Below are positions 1 through 8,416 of a stretch of DNA of 64,000 bases, piece after piece (position 1 is the stretch's first letter; each line of letters begins with the position of its first letter). Made by a program: the position numbers and the translations under genes. Source of the DNA: Gaoshiqia hydrogeniformans (GTDB lineage Bacteria > Bacteroidota > Bacteroidia > Bacteroidales > Prolixibacteraceae); the NCBI RefSeq assembly GCF_049347105.1, contig NZ_CP186334.1, forward strand, positions 2,418,001 to 2,482,000, written 5' to 3'. The notes under the pieces were generated by a model. The model worked only from the letters and a program-made list of their open reading frames with translations, searched no databases and was not told the origin of the DNA.

Positions 1-946
1 CGTAGAGTTTTGTCGACCACTTGCCGGGTTCGGTTCCGTACAGGTATTCTTTGTCCAGGTCGGCATCATAAATCCGTTTGACCGGAGAGATGACCGCTGC
101 GGTTCCGCAAGCTCCGACTTCCTCAAAATCAGCTAACTCTTCTACCGGAATTTTTCTGCGTTCCACTTTTAATCCCATGTCTTCAGCCAGTTGCATCAGG
201 CTCATGTTGGTAATCGATGGCAAAATGGAATCAGACATCGGGGTGATATAGGTATTATCTTTAATCGCGAAGAAGTTGGCAGGGCCACATTCATCAATGT
301 ATTTTCTTTCGCGCGAGTCCAGGTACAGAACCGCCGAGTAACCGCCGGCTTTGGCTTTTTTACCGGCCACCAGACTGGCAGCATAGTTCCCGCCAACCTT
401 GTATTTCCCGGTTCCCTGGGGTGCGGCGCGATCGTACTGGCGCATGATGGCCAGATCGGTCGGTTTAAATCCTTCAGGAAAATAAGGACCTACCGGCATC
501 ACAAAAACCATGAAGAGGTATTCGGAAGCCGCTTTTACCCCGATCTCGGGGCTGGAGCCAATTAACAGCGGGCGAATATACAAAGATGCTCCCGAGCCGT
601 AAGGCGGGACAAAATCCAGGTTCTTTTTTACAGCCAGCGCAACCGCCTCGGTAAATAAGTCGACCGGTACATGAGCCATCAAAATACCGTCGCTTGAACT
701 TTGCATCCGGCGGGCGTTGTCAGTCATCCGAAAAATACGGACTTTGCCGTCTTTTCCCATAAATGCTTTTAGCCCTTCAAAGGCTTCCTGTCCGTAATGA
801 AGGCAGGTGGCCGCCATGTGCAGGTTGATGTACTCAGAATCTGATACTTCCAGTGGGCTCCATTCGCCATTTTTATAGTAACTGCGTACGTTAAAATCGG
901 TTTTCCGGTAACCAAAACCAATGTTTTTCCAATCCAGATTTTCCAT
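1..946 (-). CDS. ilvE: Branched-chain amino acid aminotransferase (3' end missing)
   Basis: PLP-dependent transaminase that interconverts Val, Leu and Ile with their 2-oxo acids, using 2-oxoglutarate/glutamate. The reading frame starts at ATG 946 (MENLDWKNIGFGY) and stays open to the left edge, so the C-terminus lies outside the window. Visible family signatures are the LHYGQEAFEGLKAF stretch near residue 50, the Schiff-base lysine in GKYKVGGNYAAS, and the YLDSRERKYIDECG and FEEVGACGTAAVISP blocks typical of the bacterial group II enzyme. About 315 residues are seen, and family members are usually about 340-360. It is separated by about 150 bp from kbl, which lies upstream on the same strand, so both may serve amino-acid metabolism. 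Identification is firm; only the missing end is uncertain. Confidence 0.95.
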   Translation of the reverse strand, partial: MENLDWKNIGFGYRKTDFNVRSYYKNGEWSPLEVSDSEYINLHMAATCLHYGQEAFEGLKAFMGKDGKVRIFRMTDNARRMQSSSDGILMAHVPVDLFTEAVALAVKKNLDFVPPYGSGASLYIRPLLIGSSPEIGVKAASEYLFMVFVMPVGPYFPEGFKPTDLAIMRQYDRAAPQGTGKYKVGGNYAASLVAGKKAKAGGYSAVLYLDSRERKYIDECGPANFFAIKDNTYITPMSDSILPSITNMSLMQLAEDMGLKVERRKIPVEELADFEEVGACGTAAVISPVKRIYDADLDKEYLYGTEPGKWSTKLY

Positions 947-1099
947 AATAAAAATATGTTTTCTGCCAGTTTTTTAAGAAACTCAAATTAACGAAAAAAA
1001 GCCTGAGTATGAAAAGCTAAAGCCTGATTTCTGTTGAAAATTAATTTTTGGCATGCTCAATTCAATACCGATGGATGCACCCAGCGAAGGCAACGGTTT

Positions 1100-2284
1100 T
1101 TAAATGACTTTCAATTCGCGGCCAACTTTCGTAAACGCATCGACTGCCTTGTCAATTTGTGCTTCGGTATGGGCTGCCGATAACTGCACGCGGATACGGG
1201 CCTTCCCCTTGGGCACAACCGGGTAAACAAATCCAATAACGTAAATGCCTTCCCTGAGCAGCATGTCGGCGAATTTTACGGCCAGGGGGGCGTCATAAAG
1301 CATCACCGGCACAATCGCTGTTTCTCCTTTCACCAGGTCGAAACCGGCTTCTTCCATCTTCCCCCTGAAATAATTGGCGTTTCTCATGGTTCGGTTTTGC
1401 AACTCCGACGACGACAGCATCTCCAGCACTTTGAGGGTGGCTCCAACGGTGGCCGGGGCCAGTGTGTTGGAGAACAAATAGGGGCGCGAACGCTGGCGAA
1501 GCATCTCGATAATTTCTTTCCGGCCTGAAGTGCATCCGCCGTTTCCTCCGCCCAGGGCTTTGCCAAAAGTGGTTGTGATGATATCGATCTTTCCCATGAG
1601 GCCAAAGTGTTCGGCCGTACCCCGCCCGGTAGGACCGATATAGCCTGATGCATGCGAATCGTCGACCATGACTAAAGCGTCGTATTTTTCGCAAAGTTCA
1701 ACAATCTCCGGCAATTTGGCCAGGTCGCCGTCCATCGAAAAAACGCCGTCGGTTACAACAAGCCGGTATTTGGCTGATTGGGCATCTTTCAGGCATTGTT
1801 CCAGTTCGTGCATGTCGGAATGTTTATACCGAAAGCGCTGAGCCTTGCAAAGACGAACCCCGTCGATGATAGAGGCATGGTTCAGCTCGTCGGAAATCAG
1901 GGCCGAATTTTCGTCCAGCAGCGGTTCAAATACGCCGCCGTTGGCATCAAAACAGGCACAATATAAAATGGTGTCTTCCGTACCTAAAAATTCGGAAGTC
2001 TTTTTTTCGAGTTCTTTGTGGATTGCCTGAGTTCCGCAGATAAAACGGACCGACGATAAACCGAATCCCCATTCGTTCATAATGGTTTGTGCTGCCTTCA
2101 CCACTTCCGGATGATTGGCCAATCCCAGGTAATTGTTGGCACAAAAATTCAACACCTCGTCGGTTGAGCCAACTTGTATGGTTGAACTTTGGGATGATGT
2201 AATGATGCGTTCGTTTTTATAAAGCCCCTGTTTTTTCAGTTCTTCCAGGCTGTTTAACAGATCTTGTTTGATTTTTCCGTACAT
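1100..2284 (-). CDS. kbl: Glycine C-acetyltransferase (2-amino-3-ketobutyrate CoA ligase)
   Basis: Alpha-oxoamine synthase family enzyme that cleaves 2-amino-3-oxobutyrate with CoA to glycine and acetyl-CoA, in threonine breakdown. The frame shows the family's cofactor features: NFCANNYLGLANHPEV near residue 45, VMVDDSHASGYIGPTGRG in the middle, and the PLP lysine in TTTFGKALGGGNGG. The protein is about 394 residues from the ATG at 2284 (MYGKIKQDLLNSLEELKKQG), which matches the usual N-terminus. An upstream in-frame start at 2317 would add 11 residues (MCKKNLKIHAT) that the family normally lacks, so 2284 is preferred. The usual partner threonine dehydrogenase (tdh) is not adjacent. The related enzymes BioF and HemA have the same fold, but this sequence fits Kbl best. 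Confidence 0.93.
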   Translation of the reverse strand: MYGKIKQDLLNSLEELKKQGLYKNERIITSSQSSTIQVGSTDEVLNFCANNYLGLANHPEVVKAAQTIMNEWGFGLSSVRFICGTQAIHKELEKKTSEFLGTEDTILYCACFDANGGVFEPLLDENSALISDELNHASIIDGVRLCKAQRFRYKHSDMHELEQCLKDAQSAKYRLVVTDGVFSMDGDLAKLPEIVELCEKYDALVMVDDSHASGYIGPTGRGTAEHFGLMGKIDIITTTFGKALGGGNGGCTSGRKEIIEMLRQRSRPYLFSNTLAPATVGATLKVLEMLSSSELQNRTMRNANYFRGKMEEAGFDLVKGETAIVPVMLYDAPLAVKFADMLLREGIYVIGFVYPVVPKGKARIRVQLSAAHTEAQIDKAVDAFTKVGRELKVI

Positions 2285-2430
2285 GGTGGCATGAATTTTT
2301 AAGTTCTTCTTACACAAAATAAGCTATTCCTGAACGGATAAAAAGTGATAAATAGCAGAATCAGAAAAAGCTTCTCAAGGATCATGTTTTGTTGTTCCTG
2401 ATTCCGGGAGAAAACGAATGCCGGGTCATG

Positions 2431-3183
2431 CTACTGTTTTTCTTTTTTATACAGATCGAACTGGGTAATAATGGCCGCGCGCACATCGTATTCACGGGAA
2501 TGCGGCGTTAAAACCGATTTTGCATTGAAGTAAATCATAAAACTGTCGGCTTCCATCTCGTTCAGCCCGGTGAGCGACATCACCATCTTTTTATTGTAGA
2601 ACTGGGACAGGTATTCCCATTGCTGGTCGCTAATGATGGCTGCACGGGTTTCCCGTTTTTGTTTTTCGCGTTTGCTGAGGTGATATTGCAGGAAAGAAGC
2701 GGGAGAAAACACGGCGGCGTACCAGGGTGGTTTCTTGTTATAGGCATCTCCCCGAAGCTCGGGATCAATATTAACCGGTTTGCCGGTGGAGATCCCATCC
2801 ATGTTGACTTTATTGGCCTCGCCGGTTACTTTCACCTCGCCAATCGCATACCGGATAGGCCGCAGGCCAATAACCAGCAAACTGTCTTCTTTATGAAAGT
2901 GCGGGATATGGACATATTCGGTGACAAAGCCCACGGCCGAGATGGCCAGGCTGTCTACATTGAGCGCTTCCATCGAAAAATGCCCCATCACGTTGGTTGT
3001 GGTGCCGCCATGCGTTCGCATGTTTACCACATGGGCATAGGGAACCGGTGAACCGTCGTCCTTACTGATCAGTTTTCCTTTAAGGTGAAGCAGCATCGGG
3101 TCAATCAGATCATCATGCCGGGTCTGGGCCAGTCCGGTCAGTCCGGTTAAAAGGATGGTGCATATGTAAATCAGTTGTTTCAT
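2431..3183 (-). CDS. Carboxypeptidase-regulatory-like domain protein, exported
   Basis: About 250 residues. It has a signal peptide (MKQLIYICTILLTGLTGLAQ), then a carboxypeptidase D regulatory-like beta-sandwich at about residues 30-115 (LKGKLISKDDGSPVPYAHVVNMRTHGG, NVMGHFSMEALNVDSLAISAVGFV). The C-terminal half is charged and unassigned. This architecture is common in Bacteroidota exported or periplasmic proteins of unknown role; unlike SusC it lacks a plug and barrel. The ATG at 3183 is chosen because it starts the signal peptide; a TTG three codons upstream is less likely. No catalytic residues are recognisable and the neighbours give no functional hint. Confidence 0.75.
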   Translation of the reverse strand: MKQLIYICTILLTGLTGLAQTRHDDLIDPMLLHLKGKLISKDDGSPVPYAHVVNMRTHGGTTTNVMGHFSMEALNVDSLAISAVGFVTEYVHIPHFHKEDSLLVIGLRPIRYAIGEVKVTGEANKVNMDGISTGKPVNIDPELRGDAYNKKPPWYAAVFSPASFLQYHLSKREKQKRETRAAIISDQQWEYLSQFYNKKMVMSLTGLNEMEADSFMIYFNAKSVLTPHSREYDVRAAIITQFDLYKKEKQ

Positions 3184-3331
3184 GCGCACCAAAAATAGCT
3201 AAATCGGATTGATATTTTTGGTACGGAGATCAACGTATCAGTCCTTTTAACAATGTTTAATAAATTAAACAGCCGATTATGCTCTCCGTATTTTGTTTGG
3301 GCCCGTTCGACGGCTGTCGTACCCCGGGAGG

Positions 3332-4039
3332 CTAATCGCCCGAGGTGCAATATTTCACCAGGGCTTCGACATGGATACGCGAGGTATTCAGGAAAGGAAT
3401 GCCCAGGTAACGGTCGTCCTGAAACATCAGCGGGAATTCCGTGCAGCCGAGAATAACGGAATCAATCTCATGCCGGTCGATCATGTTTCCGACGATCTCC
3501 AGCAATTCGTTTTTGGTTTCTTCTTTGAAAATACCCAACTCCAGTTCGGTAAAAAGTTTGCGGTTGATTTTTTCAATTTCATCTCTGCCGGGGCTAAACA
3601 CATCAATCCCCGCTTCTTTAAAGCTGTCGGCATAAAAACGCGCATTCATGGTAAATTTTGTCCCCAATAATCCACACCGCTTAAGCCCCTGTTTCCGGGC
3701 CTCGTTTTTACATGCCTCCACAATGCTGATTAAAGGCAGGTTGACCAGACCCCGGATTTCATTAAACAGTAAATGAGGCGTATTGGCGCTGATGACGGCG
3801 AAGTCGACGCCGGCCTTTTCCATCCGGTTGATACAGTTTGCAAGATATTCAGCCGCTTGTTGATCGTCGCGATTTTCCAGAAAACCAATAAATACCGACA
3901 TATTTACGCTGTAAATCACCATTTCGGGATAGCTTAATTCCCCGCCGGCATTTCTGTCGTTAAATGCCGAGATAATTTCTTTATAGTAATCAACGGTCGC
4001 TTCGGGCCCCAGGCCGCCAAGGATACCAATTTTTCTCAT
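3332..4039 (-). CDS. Aspartate/glutamate racemase family protein
   Basis: 235-residue cofactor-independent amino-acid racemase. The N-terminus MRKIGILGGLGPEATVDYY is the family signature, and the second catalytic block is VILGCTEFPLM with its cysteine near residue 198. The first catalytic position, usually Cys in a CNTxH motif, is Ala in the block SANTPHLLF. The protein therefore resembles the YgeA-type subgroup, in which the first cysteine is also replaced (by Thr). Substrate is unknown; Asp, Glu or a broader range are all possible. The gene lies downstream of the NO-reductase operon, separated from it by strong hairpins, so it is probably its own unit. Confidence 0.88.
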   Translation of the reverse strand: MRKIGILGGLGPEATVDYYKEIISAFNDRNAGGELSYPEMVIYSVNMSVFIGFLENRDDQQAAEYLANCINRMEKAGVDFAVISANTPHLLFNEIRGLVNLPLISIVEACKNEARKQGLKRCGLLGTKFTMNARFYADSFKEAGIDVFSPGRDEIEKINRKLFTELELGIFKEETKNELLEIVGNMIDRHEIDSVILGCTEFPLMFQDDRYLGIPFLNTSRIHVEALVKYCTSGD

Positions 4040-4063
4040 TTTTACAGGAATTGATTAAACACG

Positions 4064-4108
4064 ATCAAAGATCGGACTTTCTGTTTTACAGAACGAACGA
4101 TCTTTGAT
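4064..4108. terminator. Long inverted repeat downstream of the NO reductase gene
   Basis: Two 11-base arms, ATCAAAGATCG (4064-4074) and CGATCTTTGAT (4098-4108), are perfect reverse complements. An inner TTCTG/CAGAA stem sits in the loop. On the plus strand a TTTTTATT run follows. It lies 3' of norZ and 5' of the racemase gene, both on the minus strand, so a transcription terminator for the NO operon is likely. An operator for the racemase gene is an alternative. Confidence 0.55.
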
Positions 4109-4122
4109 TTTTATTGAATATG

Positions 4123-4137
4123 CCGGGGAAGCCCCGG
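4123..4137 (-). terminator. Small GC-rich hairpin just behind the norZ stop
   Basis: CCGGGG-AAG-CCCCGG forms a perfect 6-bp stem directly downstream of the stop of the NO reductase gene. It could act with the larger hairpin at 4064-4108 to end or stabilise the transcript. No long T-run follows on the minus strand, so its terminator role is uncertain. Confidence 0.4.
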
Positions 4138-4148
4138 AAGCAGGAAAA

Positions 4149-6389
4149 TTATTTTTTCTCAAGGCTCCAGCCGCCCTTCAGCCCAAAAACAAACCACACC
4201 AGGGCCAGGGTACCCAGTCCAAACATCGTATCGCCAATGACGCGTAACCATTTGAATACTGAGATATAATCCTGCTGCAGGAATTCGGCCGATCGTGCAT
4301 ACCACAAGCCTTCCTGCACGCTGGCTACGGTTTGGGCAAAGCCTACCGGCAATACGCTGATCAGGACCATCGCCAACAGGCCGATGTTAATCATCCAGAA
4401 GGCAAATTTGATCCAGGTTTCTTTCCAGATGGCGGTGGTGTCCATGTCGCGCAGTACAAAAAGCATCAAGCCGATACCCAGCATGCCGTACACGCCAAAC
4501 AGAGCGGTATGTCCGTGTACTGGAGTCGTGTTTAAACCCTGCATGTAATAAAGGGCGATGGGAGGATTTATCAGGAAGCCGAATATACCGGCGCCTACCA
4601 GGTTCCAGAAGGCAACCGCGATGAAACTGTAAATGGGCCATTTATACGCTTTGATCCATTCGGAGCTGCGCGATATTTTCAGGTTGTCGTAGGCTTCGTA
4701 GCCCATCAAAACCAGGGGTACCACCTCTAACGCGCTGAAGGTTGCCCCGATGGCCATAACAGCCGTGGGCGTACCGGTAAAATACAGGTGATGGAAGGTT
4801 CCCAGGATACCGCCCGATAAAAAGATGATGGTGGTAAACAGCACGGCAATGGTAGCAGTGCTTACCTGTACCAGCTGCATCCTTACAAAGAGGAATGCCA
4901 TCACCACCACGGCAAATACTTCGAAGAAGCCTTCAACCCAAAGGTGAACCACCCACCAGCGCCAGTATTCGGCAATGGCCAGGTTAGTTTGACGCCCCCA
5001 CATCAAACCGGCTGCATAAAATACCGCGATCGCGATACAGGCAATCAGGAACAGGATCAGCAGGTGGCGGCTGTCTGACCGTTTTACCAGGGCTGGCCAA
5101 ATGGCGCGTCCCATTAAAAAGAGCCAGATGAAAAGTCCGGCCAGCAGGAAAATCTGCCAGAAGCGGCCCAGATCAACATATTCGTATCCCTGGTGTCCGA
5201 ACCAGAAGTTACTGATGAGGCCTAACTTTTGCATCACACCCATCCACTGTCCGGCTAACGAGCCAACCACGATCACCAGCAATGCCCCGAAAAGAACATT
5301 TACTCCCAGCCGCTGGAATTTTGGTTCGTGACCCGATATGGCCGGGGCATAATACAGGCCGGTGGCTAACCAGGACGTGGCAATCCAGAAGATGGCCAGC
5401 TGAACGTGCCAGGTGCGCGAAATGGAGTAGGGTAGCCAGTCGGCCAGCGGAATCCCGTAGAAAGCCTGCCCTTCCACCCCATAATGGGCCGTAATCACCC
5501 CCATCACAACCTGGACCAGGATCAGCAGGGTAACAATCCAGAAATACTTGAGGGTTGCCCGTTGCGAAGGCGTTTGTTTCGAGCTGTCGACCGGAGAAGC
5601 TGTCAGGGGAGCCAATTCTTCTTCCTTACGCATCGAAGCGTAATACCAAACCATGAGCCCGATGCCGGCTAAAAGAAGGATAACGCTGAAACCGGTCCAC
5701 AGCAGCATGGCCCCGGTGGGTTTGTTCCCGATCAGCTCATCTGCCGGCCAGTTGTTCGTGTAAGTAATGTCCTGCCCGGGACGTTCGGCAATACAGGCCC
5801 ACGACGCCCAGAAGAAAAAAGCATTCAGCAGGCGAACCCGCTCCGGGTCTTTCAGCGAATTTTCAGGAATACTGTAGGCATCGCGCAGCTGTGCCAATTC
5901 CGGATCGTTGGTAAACAAGCCGCCATAGTGCAGGCTGTTATTGGCGATGGCTTTTGCCCTTAGCGGCGAAACCTCAATCACATCTTTCCGCTGATCATAG
6001 GTGTTGGTGCGCATGTCCCGTTGTAGGGTTACACGAAGCGATGCTTTTTGTTCTTCAGAAAGCTGATCATACAAGGCCCCGTAGCTCTCGGTGGCCAGGT
6101 GGTCGAGCATAAAAACAGCTTCCCGGTGAAGCCAGTCTGCCGTCCAGTCGGGAGCCTGGTAAGCTCCGTGCCCCCAAATGGTGCCTAACTGGTGTCCGCC
6201 CAACGATTGCCAGACATTCTGGCCGTCTTTGATATCCTGACCGGTAAAGAGAACAGTACCGTCGGTTGTGATCACCTTGTCGGGAACCGGCGGCGCCTGC
6301 CGGTATATTTCCCGTCCGTAATAAAGCAGTACGGCGAACGAAATCACCATCACAGCTATAAATCCAAACCAAAGTTTTTTTGTCGACAT
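4149..6389 (-). CDS. norZ: Quinol-dependent nitric oxide reductase (single subunit, NorZ type)
   Basis: Reduces 2 NO to N2O with electrons from quinol at the cytoplasmic membrane. The 746-residue length matches the fused qNOR, in which a NorC-like extracytoplasmic domain precedes the 12-helix NorB core. After one N-terminal helix, residues about 35-215 hold the soluble part, including GQNVWQSLGGHQLGTIWGHG. A helix near residue 235 leads into the heme-copper-oxidase-like core. This has histidines in RTWHVQLAIFWIATSW, HLWVEGFFEVFAVV, TFHHLYFTGTP and HGHTALFGVYG, which match the heme b, heme b3 and FeB ligand sets, and glutamates typical of NOR in the EGFFEVF helix. It lies 52 bp behind a hemerythrin gene and ric, so it is probably the third gene of an NO-detoxification operon. 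The core is firm; NorB of a two-subunit enzyme is excluded by length. Confidence 0.95.
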   Translation of the reverse strand: MSTKKLWFGFIAVMVISFAVLLYYGREIYRQAPPVPDKVITTDGTVLFTGQDIKDGQNVWQSLGGHQLGTIWGHGAYQAPDWTADWLHREAVFMLDHLATESYGALYDQLSEEQKASLRVTLQRDMRTNTYDQRKDVIEVSPLRAKAIANNSLHYGGLFTNDPELAQLRDAYSIPENSLKDPERVRLLNAFFFWASWACIAERPGQDITYTNNWPADELIGNKPTGAMLLWTGFSVILLLAGIGLMVWYYASMRKEEELAPLTASPVDSSKQTPSQRATLKYFWIVTLLILVQVVMGVITAHYGVEGQAFYGIPLADWLPYSISRTWHVQLAIFWIATSWLATGLYYAPAISGHEPKFQRLGVNVLFGALLVIVVGSLAGQWMGVMQKLGLISNFWFGHQGYEYVDLGRFWQIFLLAGLFIWLFLMGRAIWPALVKRSDSRHLLILFLIACIAIAVFYAAGLMWGRQTNLAIAEYWRWWVVHLWVEGFFEVFAVVVMAFLFVRMQLVQVSTATIAVLFTTIIFLSGGILGTFHHLYFTGTPTAVMAIGATFSALEVVPLVLMGYEAYDNLKISRSSEWIKAYKWPIYSFIAVAFWNLVGAGIFGFLINPPIALYYMQGLNTTPVHGHTALFGVYGMLGIGLMLFVLRDMDTTAIWKETWIKFAFWMINIGLLAMVLISVLPVGFAQTVASVQEGLWYARSAEFLQQDYISVFKWLRVIGDTMFGLGTLALVWFVFGLKGGWSLEKK

Positions 6390-6441
6390 AGATTTTGTAT
6401 TTAATTAATGATTAGTTGTTTCTTGCCTCATTTCCGGTTGT

Positions 6442-6993
6442 TTAATTGTCGTGCAGATAAACCGATGCCAGCAGATCGATGCGGGCAATCGAATTTTCGT
6501 AACGGTATTCGGGTAGAACCTGGTTTTCCACTTCGGCAAATTTTTCCAGTAAAAGCTGTTGTTCTTCCGGGCTGAACGCCTGGTCGGCTATCCGGAACAG
6601 GATGTTATTTTCTTTTGAAATGTGGTTCTGAAGCAGCGAGGCATAGGCCTGCATGTTGGCATAGATGTCATTCAATGCGCTTTTATCACCTCCGCGCAGG
6701 CGGGCAATCGCTTCAACCATGCCGCTTACATAGTTTCTGCCTTGAACATGTTCGTGCAACATAACGGCTACCGGGCCCTGACCGGGCGAAAATCCTTTTT
6801 CGCCCATCAGCGGGAACAGCAGGTCTTCTTCTTTTGCGTGATGAAAACTATCGGCAAAATTCCGGATCAGGTCCACAACCTGATCAAAATGGTCAGTATT
6901 TACGCTTCCTTTTTGGATCATTGCCTCCATTACCGACGTTAAACGAAGAATATGCACGTGGTCGTTTTCCAGATTTTCTGTTGCAGTTTGCAT
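6442..6993 (-). CDS. Hemerythrin domain protein
   Basis: 183-residue four-helix-bundle protein with hemerythrin-type iron ligands: H in NDHVHILRLT, H-H in FADSFHHAKEEDLLFPLM, H in VMLHEHVQGRNYV, and H in LLQNHISKENNILF, the last including a Glu. Such proteins bind a non-heme di-iron centre that can hold O2 or NO or support repair chemistry. It is 6 bp downstream of ric and 52 bp upstream of norZ, so a role in NO handling is inferred from context. It differs from Ric by lacking the N-terminal Cys-Cys domain. No signal peptide is present, so it is cytoplasmic. Confidence 0.9.
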   Translation of the reverse strand: MQTATENLENDHVHILRLTSVMEAMIQKGSVNTDHFDQVVDLIRNFADSFHHAKEEDLLFPLMGEKGFSPGQGPVAVMLHEHVQGRNYVSGMVEAIARLRGGDKSALNDIYANMQAYASLLQNHISKENNILFRIADQAFSPEEQQLLLEKFAEVENQVLPEYRYENSIARIDLLASVYLHDN

Positions 6994-6999
6994 GACAGC

Positions 7000-7701
7000 T
7001 TATTTTGCCAGGTTTAATGCTTTGGGGAAGAGGATATTGTTTTCGAGATGAACGTGAATGTGCAGATCGTCTTCGAAGGCTTCCAGTTGTTTGAGCGCTA
7101 CCCGGTAGGTATTGCAGGCATCGCCGGGTATTTTGTAGCCGCCGGTGATTTCGTTGATCTTATCCATCGCCCCGCCTGCAAATTCGTGTTCGCCGGTCAT
7201 GCGGCTGATCTCTGAAATAATACTTGCTTTGGCTTCGGCCGAACCGTTTGCCAAAACGGCTTTTATCGCGGGAAAAAGCACTTCTTCTTCGTGTTGAAGG
7301 TGCTGGGTGAGTTCTTTGTTAATTTGATAAAACAAATCTTCCACCACCTGCAGTTCAGGATGGTTCTCGCCATGTACCGCGGCAATCTTTTGAGTATAAA
7401 ATAACAAATCGGGCAGGTTTTTCCGGACAAACTGGTGGTGCGTATTCACAATGTAGTCGGACAGAAAGCCCAAATCCCAATTTTTAAAGTCAAATGCAGG
7501 GGCCGTAGTCGTGCTTGTTAACTCGGTTAGTTGACTGATCAGATCACGCGGATCCACTTGTTTTTCTTCGCAGGCTTCTGTGATACTTTTATTTCCTCCG
7601 CAGCAAAAATCAATTCCTGCTTGCTTGAATATGGTGGCTGCCCGGAAGTCGTCAGCAACAATCTGACCGATGCTTCTTTGTTCTGTAAAAACGGTGTTCA
7701 T
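7000..7701 (-). CDS. ric: Iron-sulfur cluster repair di-iron protein (Ric/YtfE/ScdA)
   Basis: Repairs Fe-S clusters damaged by NO or oxidants. The N-terminal ScdA_N domain (residues about 1-65) carries the DFCCGGNKS motif. The C-terminal hemerythrin domain has the ligand histidines in YIVNTHHQFVRKNL, ELTQHLQHEEEVLFP, TGEHEFAGGAMD and HIHVHLENNILFPK. Its 233 residues agree with the family. It is the promoter-proximal gene of a minus-strand operon ric-hemerythrin-norZ and stands divergent to the Rrf2 regulator gene. A 13-bp dyad lies about 40 bp upstream of its start, consistent with NO-responsive control. Confidence 0.95.
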   Translation of the reverse strand: MNTVFTEQRSIGQIVADDFRAATIFKQAGIDFCCGGNKSITEACEEKQVDPRDLISQLTELTSTTTAPAFDFKNWDLGFLSDYIVNTHHQFVRKNLPDLLFYTQKIAAVHGENHPELQVVEDLFYQINKELTQHLQHEEEVLFPAIKAVLANGSAEAKASIISEISRMTGEHEFAGGAMDKINEITGGYKIPGDACNTYRVALKQLEAFEDDLHIHVHLENNILFPKALNLAK

Positions 7702-7725
7702 GTTATATCGGATTTAAATTCGGGA

Positions 7726-7733
7726 TAAAACTA
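7726..7733 (-). promoter_or_regulatory. Possible -7 element of the ric operon
   Basis: On the minus strand the bases read TAGTTTTA, one mismatch from the Bacteroidota -7 consensus TAnnTTTG, 25 bp upstream of the ric ATG. The dyad at 7741-7772 lies immediately upstream, over the expected -33 region, so a bound regulator would block or modulate this promoter. Confidence 0.35.
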
Positions 7734-7740
7734 TAAAATT

Positions 7741-7772
7741 ATTACTAAAGGACAAAAGGGTCTTTTAGTAAT
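7741..7772. promoter_or_regulatory. Dyad operator candidate between ric and the Rrf2 gene
   Basis: Left arm ATTACTAAAGGAC (7741-7753), spacer AAAAGG, right arm GTCTTTTAGTAAT (7760-7772). The arms match as reverse complements at 12 of 13 positions. The site sits in the divergent promoter region of the ric-hemerythrin-norZ operon and the Rrf2-family regulator gene. Rrf2 dimers bind dyads of about this size, so the neighbouring regulator is the obvious candidate ligand. That binding is inferred, not shown. Confidence 0.6.
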
Positions 7773-7786
7773 TTGAATAATTTTTT

Positions 7787-7794
7787 TATTTTTG
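7787..7794 (+). promoter_or_regulatory. -7 element of the Rrf2 gene
   Basis: TATTTTTG fits the TAnnTTTG consensus exactly. It lies 73 bp upstream of the preferred start of the regulator gene, and the dyad operator is just upstream, which would allow autoregulation. No convincing -33 TTG at the usual spacing was found. Confidence 0.4.
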
Positions 7795-7866
7795 TCCTAA
7801 ATTCGTGGAATAAAAAATCATCTGGTTGCACGGACGATTGTGCTACAACCTCTAATCTTTAAAAAG

Positions 7867-8307
7867 GTGTTTAATAAAGAAACGGAATATGCTTTACGCA
7901 GCCTGGTTTACATTCAGCAGCAAAATGACCGGGAGAGGCGGCCGGGCATTGCAGAAATTGCCAAGGAGATTGAAGCGCCCGCCCCGTTTACGGCAAAGGT
8001 GTTGCAACGGCTCGTACGTCTCGGATTTATTGAGTCGGTGAAGGGCAAAGGCGGCGGTTTTCATTTTGACCATGAAAAACCGGAGTTACCGTTGAGAGAA
8101 TTGATTTTGGCAACCGAGGGCGGCAGTATATTTAACGGATGCGGCTTTGGATTAAAGTATTGTGATTCGGAAAACCCATGTCCCCTGCACGAACAATATG
8201 CGCCCATCCGGAATGCCATCAACAAACTGGTGAGCGAAGAATCGATCCAGTCGCTGGCGCGAAAAGCAGCCTCCGGGATTAAAACTCCCCTGATTGAACT
8301 GAAATAA
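7867..8307 (+). CDS. Rrf2 family regulator with three-cysteine cluster motif (NsrR/IscR-like)
   Basis: 146-residue winged-helix repressor. The preferred start is GTG 7867, giving MFNKETEYALRSLVYIQQQN, the canonical Rrf2 N-terminus. An upstream GTG at 7840 would add nine unconserved residues. The recognition helix region (APFTAKVLQRLVRLGFIESV) and wing (KGKGGGFHF) are clear. Cysteines near residues 92, 99 and 105 (C-x6-C-x5-C) are placed as in Fe-S-binding IscR/NsrR proteins, so an NO- or redox-sensitive cluster is likely. It stands divergent to ric-hemerythrin-norZ, with a dyad between them, and upstream of a DUF438 gene. I infer that it controls both sides in response to NO. Which Rrf2 subgroup it belongs to is not settled by sequence reading. 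Confidence 0.88.
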   Translation: MFNKETEYALRSLVYIQQQNDRERRPGIAEIAKEIEAPAPFTAKVLQRLVRLGFIESVKGKGGGFHFDHEKPELPLRELILATEGGSIFNGCGFGLKYCDSENPCPLHEQYAPIRNAINKLVSEESIQSLARKAASGIKTPLIELK

Positions 8308-8416
8308 AGACACACGATAGGTTTGCAGTCTACTTCCGGACAAAAAATCGCCACTTATGGGGATTGTGTCTGAAAGATGGCGTAACTTACTTTGGAAACA
8401 AACTAAAACATGATAA

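Noticed and set aside
2285..2317. N-terminal extension of kbl
   Set aside because: The extra 11 residues are not part of the family and the internal ATG matches the usual start.
8308..8371. AGACACA/TGTGTCT dyad upstream of the DUF438 gene
   Set aside because: Only 7-bp arms more than 50 bp apart; likely chance.
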